Below are positions 1 through 4,395 of a stretch of 5,386 bases of DNA, piece by piece; the first letter of the stretch is position 1; each line of letters opens with the position of its first letter. The position numbers were made by a program, and so were the translations under genes. The stretch is from Pseudomonadota bacterium. Lineage in GTDB: Bacteria > Pseudomonadota > Gammaproteobacteria > Xanthomonadales > Xanthomonadaceae. The notes under the pieces are model-generated. The model worked only from the letters and a program-made list of their open reading frames with translations. It had not been told where the DNA came from and made no database searches. The stretch lies in assembly GCA_023393895.1 (NCBI GenBank), contig JAEXBT010000039.1:1-5386 (forward strand), read 5' to 3'.

Positions 1-228
1 GCCGATCCAGCGCACCAGCCAATGGCCGGGGCGGGGCAGGAGCATCAGCAGGCCCAGCACGCCGATCGCCGAGCGCTGGACCCGGCAGAACGGACAGGTG
101 TAGACCCAGCCAGCCAGGTCCATCGTCCAGGTGGCGAGGGCGATGATGATGGCCACCACGCCCAGCAGTCGGATGCGGTCGAGATAGGTATCGGCATCGA
201 GTAGCGGCATCGAGGTGTCCCCGTTCAT
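1..228 (-). CDS. DsbB-like membrane thiol-oxidoreductase, N-terminal part (cut by left edge)
   Basis: The frame stays open for 76 codons from an ATG at 228 to base 1. It encodes a hydrophobic segment (about residues 20-41), then CPFCRVQR at residues 45-52 and a second hydrophobic run (about 53-65). A CxxC followed three residues later by Arg, directly after the first membrane span, matches the periplasmic-face quinone-linked Cys pair of DsbB (CVLCxxER in E. coli). DsbB reoxidises DsbA in the inner membrane. The second Cys pair expected in DsbB would lie outside the window, so function cannot be confirmed. The ATG at 228 has no Shine-Dalgarno. An in-frame ATG at 210 is preceded by GGGGA (218-222) at 7-base spacing and may be the true start. 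It lies downstream of the peptidase gene on the same strand, 168 bases away. Alternative: an uncharacterised small membrane protein with a structural CxxC. Confidence 0.6.
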   Translation of the reverse strand, partial: MNGDTSMPLLDADTYLDRIRLLGVVAIIIALATWTMDLAGWVYTCPFCRVQRSAIGVLGLLMLLPRPGHWLVRWIG

Positions 229-288
229 GGCACGTGCTGTCCGCGATCCGGCGCCGGGCAGCCGCAATGGTTTGAAGTCATCCGGGTG

Positions 289-318
289 GCTCCGATGCGG
301 TGAATCGGTGATCGGAGC
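289..318. repeat. 8-bp inverted repeat between the peptidase and DsbB-like genes
   Basis: GCTCCGAT (289-296) and ATCGGAGC (311-318) are perfect reverse complements around a 14-base loop. The repeat lies in the 168-base gap downstream of the M28 gene and upstream of the DsbB-like gene. On the minus strand no T-run follows it, so it is not a classical intrinsic terminator. It could be a leader hairpin, an operator or chance. Apart from this repeat and one weak promoter-like site, I see nothing else in 229-396. Confidence 0.3.
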
Positions 319-330
319 GCCCGTTCGAAA

Positions 331-339
331 AGCGTAGCA
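331..339 (-). promoter_or_regulatory. possible extended -10 promoter for the DsbB-like gene (weak)
   Basis: The minus strand reads TGCTACGCT, a TG-n-TACGCT pattern resembling an extended -10 box, about 105 bases upstream of the ATG at 228. No recognisable -35 hexamer lies at the usual spacing. The resemblance is partial, so this is only a candidate for a start independent of the peptidase gene. Confidence 0.15.
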
Positions 340-396
340 GCCCCCGGCACCGGATGGGTCGCTCTGGTCTTCCGGCGATTCCGCGCCTGCCTGCGG

Positions 397-1836
397 TCAA
401 CGCCCGGTCGAGGCGGCGGTGGGGGCGTTCGAGTAACCGCCGAAGCTGCCCGCCGCGCCCGGGAACACGACCGGGCTCTCGCTGCCATCTTCCCCGACCG
501 CCGAGACGCCGAAATACCAGTTGTCGATGATGATGTTGCGCAGCGTGTGGCGGTCGGTCCGGCCGACGAACACCTGATGGCGCCAGCGCGGCTCGTCGGT
601 GGCCCGCCAATGCAGGCGATATCCCGCCAGGCCGGGGGCCAGCTCCGGCGGTGGCAGCTGCCAGGCGAGGGTGGTGTCCGCGGTCACGGCGCCCTCGATC
701 GTGACGCCTGCCGGCGGCGGCGGGGCGGCTGCCAGTGCCGCCAGCGTCACCGCGTCGAGGGCGGTCAGGCGCGCGGCGTATTCGAAATCCACGCCGTCCA
801 GCGTATCGCCATAGGTGTGCCGGCTGCCGTCTGCCTGCACTTCACTGCGAAGGTCCTGATGCTGGCGATCGTAATGCTCGTGCGCTTCCATCACCCGCAC
901 CGCCGGGAACCCCGCATCGTTGAAGGGGCGATGGTGGCCGCCGCGCCCGAAACGGTCGAGCCGGTAGACCAGCATCACGTCGAGGTCCGGCACGTGGCGC
1001 GAGAGGGCCTTGATGTATCGCGCGAGGTTGCGGCTGGGCGAGTCCACCTCGCCGCCGGTGAAGCGGCGCTGGCGGGCCTCCGCAGGCGTCTCGTTGGCGC
1101 GGGTGCCCTCCGAGAACACGCGTGCCGTGCGCCGGTCGGTGATGCCGTCGATGCCGTGCACGTTGCCGATCATGTCGTTGTTCAGCACGCCGACGATGCG
1201 CCAGCCCTCGCTGCGGGCCAGCTCCGCGAGGATCCGGCCGCCGTACAGACCCTGTTCCTCGCCGGAGAGCGCCGCGTAGACGATCGAGCCCGGGAACCGC
1301 TCGCGGCTGAGCACGCGCGCCGCTTCCAGGGTGCCGGCCACACCACTGGCGTTGTCGTTGGCGCCCGGCGCATCGATCGTGGCATCCATCACGTCCGAAG
1401 CGCGCGAGTCGATGTCGCCGCTCATGATCGCGTAGCGCCCCGGATCGGCATGGCCGCGCTGGATGGCGATGACGTTGGTGATTTCCGTGTCGCGCGGAAT
1501 GCGGGTTTCCCCCGCCTTGACGGTGCCGCGCACGTAGCGCACTTCCAGGCAGCCGCCGCAAGCCTGCGAGATGCGGGTGAATTCGTCATGGATCCAGCGC
1601 GTCGCGGCGCCGATGCCCCGGGTGCCGGAGAGCGTGTCGGAGAGCGTGTGGCGCGTGCCGAAGGAGACCAGCGTGCGGATGTCGGCTTCGATGCGGTCGG
1701 CCCGGGGCGCGCGGCCAATGGCGTCGAGCCGGGCGTCGAATGCGTCTGTGGAGGGTGCCGTGGCGACGGGTTCCGCCGCATGCGCGGGCAGGGACAGGGC
1801 GAGCACGAGGGCGGCAAGGGCTTTCGGCGGACGCAT
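397..1836 (-). CDS. exported M28-family metallopeptidase (aminopeptidase) with C-terminal FN3-like domain
   Basis: The product is 479 residues from the ATG at 1836. This start begins directly with a signal peptide (MRPPK, hydrophobic core to about 17, likely cleavage after AHA at 18-20) and has a weak GGAA 6 bases upstream. An ATG 18 bases further up (1854) would only add six residues without a ribosome site. M28 enzymes are co-catalytic di-zinc exopeptidases that remove N-terminal amino acids. Visible motifs: GDIDSR (140-145), GANDNASG (158-165, bridging Asp161), SGEEQG (191-196, catalytic Glu193 and ligand Glu194), NNDMIGN (219-225, Asp221) and HTYGDTLD (340-347, His340). GGHHRPFNDAGFPAV (299-313) is the usual substrate-pocket block. 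The first motif has Asp141 where the canonical family has His. C93 and C96 (CGGC) are the only cysteines. After a Pro-rich linker (371-375), residues about 376-460 look like a fibronectin type III domain. It should act in the periplasm or outside the cell. Substrate specificity cannot be read from the sequence. Confidence 0.9.
   Translation of the reverse strand: MRPPKALAALVLALSLPAHAAEPVATAPSTDAFDARLDAIGRAPRADRIEADIRTLVSFGTRHTLSDTLSGTRGIGAATRWIHDEFTRISQACGGCLEVRYVRGTVKAGETRIPRDTEITNVIAIQRGHADPGRYAIMSGDIDSRASDVMDATIDAPGANDNASGVAGTLEAARVLSRERFPGSIVYAALSGEEQGLYGGRILAELARSEGWRIVGVLNNDMIGNVHGIDGITDRRTARVFSEGTRANETPAEARQRRFTGGEVDSPSRNLARYIKALSRHVPDLDVMLVYRLDRFGRGGHHRPFNDAGFPAVRVMEAHEHYDRQHQDLRSEVQADGSRHTYGDTLDGVDFEYAARLTALDAVTLAALAAAPPPPAGVTIEGAVTADTTLAWQLPPPELAPGLAGYRLHWRATDEPRWRHQVFVGRTDRHTLRNIIIDNWYFGVSAVGEDGSESPVVFPGAAGSFGGYSNAPTAASTGR
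1626..1649. repeat. perfect 12-bp tandem duplication inside the peptidase gene
   Basis: CGGAGAGCGTGT occurs twice back to back (1626-1637 and 1638-1649). On the minus strand it encodes the TLSD/TLSG repeat within the segment RHTLSDTLSG (residues 62-71 of the peptidase). The unit is in frame (4 codons), so it does not disturb the protein. It may reflect slippage or simply similar codon use for similar residues. Confidence 0.6.
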
Positions 1837-1878
1837 GGCGGGTTCCACGGACATGACCGGGCGATCATGCCATGCGTC
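1830..1878. repeat. 10-bp inverted repeat spanning the peptidase start codon
   Basis: GACGCATGGC (1830-1839) and GCCATGCGTC (1869-1878) are perfect reverse complements separated by 29 bases. The left arm contains the chosen peptidase ATG (1834-1836 on the minus strand), so the arms could pair in the peptidase mRNA and hide its start codon. A third related unit, GGCATGG at 1912-1918, lies in the same divergent intergenic region. It may be an operator pair, an mRNA hairpin or chance. No binding protein can be assigned. Confidence 0.35.
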
Positions 1879-1925
1879 GCGGGCGGCGGTTCCGGCCCCG
1901 GCAGCGCGGCCGGCATGGGAGAATG

Positions 1926-1941
1926 CACGGCTTATCCCGTG
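1926..1941 (+). other. small hairpin just upstream of rluF
   Basis: CACGG (1926-1930) and CCGTG (1937-1941) pair perfectly around the loop CTTATC, with two possible G-T wobbles extending the stem. The hairpin ends 11 bases before the rluF ATG, and the sequence between is pyrimidine-rich with no Shine-Dalgarno. It could matter for translation initiation of rluF, but a 5-bp stem is easily chance. Confidence 0.25.
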
Positions 1942-1952
1942 TGCTCCCCTCC

Positions 1953-2666
1953 ATGCGCCTCAACAAGTACATCGCCGATACCGGCTTCTGCTCCCGCCGC
2001 GAGGCCGATCGACTGATCGCCGCCGGGCACGTCACCCTGAACGGCGAACGCGCCCGGATCGGCGACGAACTGGCCGATGGCGACGTCGTGCTCGTCAATG
2101 GCGAGAAGCTGGTGCGCCGCACGGTCGCGGCGGGCAAGCGCCGGCATGTCTACATCGCGCTCAACAAGCCGGTCGGCATCACCTGCACCACCGAGGAATC
2201 GGTGAAGGGCAACATCGTGGATTTCATCGGGCACGAGCGGCGGATCTTCCCGATCGGTCGCCTCGACAAGGATTCCGAAGGCCTGATCCTGCTCACCAGC
2301 AATGGCGACATCGTCAACGAGATCCTGCGCGCGGAGAACAAGCTCGAGAAGGAGTACCTCGTTTCGGTGAACCACACGGTGACCGAGGAGTTCCTGCGCG
2401 GGATGCGCCGCGGGGTGCCGGTGCATGGACAGGTCACGCTGCCGTGCAAGGCCGGCAAGCTCGGTCCGGTGGGCTTCCGCATCACGCTCGTGCAGGGCCT
2501 GAACCGGCAGATCCGCCTGATGGCGGCGCACTTCGGTTACCGGGTGAAGCAGTTGGTGCGGGTGCGGATCGGCAACGTCAAGCTCGGCCACCTCAAGACC
2601 GGGCAATGGCGCAACCTGACCGATGCCGAGCTGCAGGGACTGCTGCCGCGGCGCACCGAATGGTGA
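1953..2666 (+). CDS. rluF: 23S rRNA pseudouridine synthase RluF
   Basis: The product is 237 residues. RluF of E. coli isomerises uridine 2604 (and weakly 2605) in 23S rRNA; this protein should act in the cytoplasm on nascent large-subunit RNA. Residues about 1-50 form an S4 RNA-binding domain ([20 protein letters not shown]). The RsuA/RluF catalytic domain follows, with [18 protein letters not shown] at 102-119, in which Asp105 is the expected nucleophile, and GLNRQIRLM (182-190) near the active site. The match to E. coli RluF is strong along the whole domain, including [23 protein letters not shown] and [14 protein letters not shown]. The ATG at 1953 aligns with the usual S4 start. The frame is open for 27 codons upstream to an ATG at 1872, but that extension is Arg-rich and lies in the intergenic repeats. 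The protein lacks the long basic C-terminal tail of the 290-residue E. coli enzyme. It is transcribed divergently from the peptidase. No Shine-Dalgarno is visible. Confidence 0.93.
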   Translation: MRLNKYIADTGFCSRREADRLIAAGHVTLNGERARIGDELADGDVVLVNGEKLVRRTVAAGKRRHVYIALNKPVGITCTTEESVKGNIVDFIGHERRIFPIGRLDKDSEGLILLTSNGDIVNEILRAENKLEKEYLVSVNHTVTEEFLRGMRRGVPVHGQVTLPCKAGKLGPVGFRITLVQGLNRQIRLMAAHFGYRVKQLVRVRIGNVKLGHLKTGQWRNLTDAELQGLLPRRTEW

Positions 2667-2673
2667 GACCGGA

Positions 2674-2709
2674 ACGGGGCTGAAACCCGTGTTGCGCTGC
2701 GGCGCGCAA
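2674..2709 (+). terminator. two adjacent small hairpins after rluF (possible weak terminator)
   Basis: ACGGG (2674-2678) pairs with CCCGT (2686-2690) around a 7-base loop. One base further on, TTGCGC (2692-2697) pairs with GCGCAA (2704-2709) around a 6-base loop. They begin 8 bases after the rluF stop and lie before the next gene. Neither is followed by a T-run, so they are not a textbook intrinsic terminator. They may stabilise the rluF transcript end or attenuate read-through. Confidence 0.3.
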
Positions 2710-2738
2710 TGTCAATCGCCGCCCACCATACTCGCGGC

Positions 2739-3539
2739 ATGGCGACACCCATCCAACGAAACGGGGAAGTGCCGGTCGAGGATCCGGCCGTGGAAGCGCG
2801 GCCGTTCGTCGTGCCATGCCGGGATCTGGACATGGCGGCGCCGTGGCGCTGGTTGCGTGCCGGCTGGCGCGATCTGGTCCGCGCCCCCGCGCTGACCGCG
2901 GTGTTCGGTGGCGTGATCGTCCTGGTCAGCGTGCTGGTCGCGGCGCTGGCGTGGAAGCTCGGGCGTTTCGCGCTGCTTGCCACCCTGCTGTCCGGTTTCG
3001 TGTTCATCGCCCCGCTGATCTGCGTCGGCCTTTATTGCGTGAGTCGCGCCTTCGAGCAGGGCAGGGTGCCCCGGTTGTCCGATTCCTTCGTGCTCGCGCG
3101 CCGGGTGATCGGCCAGGCCGCGGTGTTCGCCCTCGCGCAGGGCGTGATCATCCTGCTCTGGTCGCGGGCGGGGATGGTCATCACCGCGCTGTGGCCCGCC
3201 GAAGCCGGCGACACGCTGGCGCTGGTCGAGTACCTGCTGCTGGGCAGCGCCGCCGGCGGCATCTTCGCCGCGCTGACGTTCGCGGTCGCGGTCGTGTCAT
3301 TGCCCCTGATCGCCGATCGGGAGGTGGACATGGTGACCGCGGCGATCTCCAGCGTCCATGCCGTGCTCCGCAACAAGCGGGTGATGCTGCTGTGGGGGGC
3401 GATCATCGTGGTGTTGACGGTCGTCGGCTTCGCCACCGCCTTCATCGGGCTCGGGCTGGTGATGCCCTGGTTGGCCTATGCCAGCTGGCACGCGTATCGG
3501 GAAACGCTCGTCGCCGACGATTGGCCGCGCTTGCCCTGA
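2739..3539 (+). CDS. DUF2189-family integral membrane protein
   Basis: The product is 266 residues from the ATG at 2739. The N-terminal 35 residues are polar. They are followed by a motif typical of the DUF2189 family (PFVVPCRDLDMAAPWRWLRA at 22-41, then GWRDLVRAP at 42-50). About five to six membrane segments follow: roughly 51-72, 77-100, 126-150, 161-190 and 215-248, the last long enough for two spans or a hairpin. Cytoplasmic-type basic loops (ARRVIG at 120-125, RNKRV at 211-215) and a short C-terminal tail complete it. The family has no known biochemical function and I assign none. I chose 2739 over an in-frame ATG at 2709 because the latter overlaps a hairpin and adds ten residues unlike the family start. 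Neither start has a Shine-Dalgarno. CATACT at 2726-2731 resembles a -10 box placed so that the ATG would be close to the transcript 5' end. It is co-oriented with rluF, 72 bases away, and convergent with the receiver gene. Confidence 0.8.
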   Translation: MATPIQRNGEVPVEDPAVEARPFVVPCRDLDMAAPWRWLRAGWRDLVRAPALTAVFGGVIVLVSVLVAALAWKLGRFALLATLLSGFVFIAPLICVGLYCVSRAFEQGRVPRLSDSFVLARRVIGQAAVFALAQGVIILLWSRAGMVITALWPAEAGDTLALVEYLLLGSAAGGIFAALTFAVAVVSLPLIADREVDMVTAAISSVHAVLRNKRVMLLWGAIIVVLTVVGFATAFIGLGLVMPWLAYASWHAYRETLVADDWPRLP

Positions 3540-3557
3540 GGAAGCGGCGTCGTGGCA

Positions 3558-3576
3558 TTCCCGGTGAGGCCGGGGG
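3558..3576. terminator. GC-rich hairpin at a convergent gene junction (possible bidirectional terminator)
   Basis: CCCGG (3560-3564) pairs with CCGGG (3570-3574) around a TGAGG loop, and two T-G wobbles can extend the stem to 3558-3576. It fills most of the 39-base gap between two convergent stop codons (DUF2189 gene and receiver gene), where a shared terminator is expected. No T-run is present on either strand, so efficiency is doubtful. Confidence 0.35.
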
Positions 3577-3578
3577 CG

Positions 3579-3950
3579 TCAGCCGAGCAGCTGGCGCACC
3601 AGGGCCGGCAGGCGCTCGAGTTCGTCCTTGGCGACATGGCCCTGCGCGGCCTTGATCGCCTGCTGCAAGGGGGCGTTGTCGCCGTGATAGCCGCCGGTGC
3701 AGAACACGATCGGGACATCCGGCAGTCGCTCGCGGACGCGCGCAAAGACCTCCGCGCCGTCGTAACCCGGCAGGCGGGAATCGCAGACCACCAGCGCCCA
3801 GTCGCTGCGCTCGAGCGCGGCTTCCAGTTCCGGCAGCAGCTCGACGCGGTGCAATTCGACATGCAGCCCGGCATCCGCCAATTCGAACGCGATCAGGTCG
3901 GCGTCGTCGACGCTGTCCTCGATCAGCAGGATCGGCCGGGGCGTGATCAT
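3579..3950 (-). CDS. stand-alone response-regulator receiver protein (CheY-like), last gene of the operon
   Basis: The product is 123 residues, one receiver domain and nothing else. The conserved acidic pair is Glu11-Asp12 (LIEDS), the phospho-acceptor is Asp57 in CDSRLPGYDG, the switch Thr is Thr85 (FCTGG) and the conserved Lys is Lys108 (VAKDEL), so phosphorylation chemistry looks intact. The usual Pro after the conserved Lys is replaced by Asp. There is no DNA-binding, enzymatic or RNA-binding output domain, so it must act through a protein partner or as a phosphate relay or sink. The ATG at 3950 follows the stop of the upstream receiver by 4 bases and has no clear Shine-Dalgarno, which suggests translational coupling. 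The cognate kinase is presumably the one encoded at the start of this operon. Confidence 0.85.
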   Translation of the reverse strand: MITPRPILLIEDSVDDADLIAFELADAGLHVELHRVELLPELEAALERSDWALVVCDSRLPGYDGAEVFARVRERLPDVPIVFCTGGYHGDNAPLQQAIKAAQGHVAKDELERLPALVRQLLG

Positions 3951-3954
3951 GGCA

Positions 3955-4395
3955 TCAGTCGTGGCCGGGCGATTCGTTGAAGACCGCCCAGAAGCGTCCG
4001 AGCGTCTTCACCGCTTCGAAAAACTGGTCGATGTCCACCGGCTTGACCACGTAGGCATTGACGCCGAGGTTCCAGCTGCGGGCAAGGTCGCTCTCCTCGC
4101 GGGAGGAAGACAGGATGACCACCGGCAGATGTTTGTACTCGGGCCGGTCGCGCAGTTTCTGGAGCACTTCCAGGCCATCCATGCGCGGCATCTTGATGTC
4201 CAGCAGCAGCACCGCCGGATCGCCCGGCTCGCGATCGGCGAAGCGCCCCTGGCGCAGCATGTACTCCATCGCTTCGACGCCGTCCTCGACGTGGACGATG
4301 GGGTTGGCCAGGTTGGCTTCGCGGAGGGCGTCGATGGCCATTTCGGCATCGGCGGGGCTGTCTTCGGCAAGCAGGATGGGGCGGATGTCATTCAT
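3955..4395 (-). CDS. stand-alone response-regulator receiver protein, Rcp1-like
   Basis: The product is 146 residues, a single receiver domain. The acidic pair is Glu11-Asp12 (LLAEDSPAD), the phospho-acceptor is Asp66 in LLLDIKMPRMDG (63-74), the switch is SSS at 96-98 (VVILSSSREESD) and the conserved Lys-Pro is at 118-119 (VVKPVD). The longer alpha-4 region with SREESD and the NLGVNAYVVKPVD block are characteristic of Rcp1-type single-domain regulators. These are usually encoded beside PAS or phytochrome-type histidine kinases. The ATG at 4393-4395 overlaps the kinase TGA (4392-4394) in an ATGA junction, and GGAAAG lies 5 bases upstream, so the start is well supported. The open frame running further up to 4815 is a shadow of the kinase gene. 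Without an output domain its target cannot be inferred. Confidence 0.92.
   Translation of the reverse strand: MNDIRPILLAEDSPADAEMAIDALREANLANPIVHVEDGVEAMEYMLRQGRFADREPGDPAVLLLDIKMPRMDGLEVLQKLRDRPEYKHLPVVILSSSREESDLARSWNLGVNAYVVKPVDIDQFFEAVKTLGRFWAVFNESPGHD

Noticed and set aside
1872..1952. 27-codon N-terminal extension of RluF
   Set aside because: It is Arg-rich, lies over the divergent intergenic repeats, and does not match the family start MRLNKYI.
547..2016. 489-codon open frame on the plus strand
   Set aside because: It lies antisense to the peptidase gene and runs on through the intergenic region into rluF in another frame. Its product is His/Arg/Gly/Ala-rich with no recognisable domain, as expected for a shadow frame in GC-rich DNA.
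1571..2683. 370-codon open frame on the plus strand overlapping rluF
   Set aside because: It is a different frame of rluF and antisense to the peptidase. The product is low-complexity and Arg/Ala-rich, while the competing frame encodes a clear RluF.
2816..3655. 279-codon plus-strand open frame in the DUF2189 region
   Set aside because: It is a shifted frame of the membrane protein gene, with an Arg/Ala-rich product and no hydrophobic segments or motifs.
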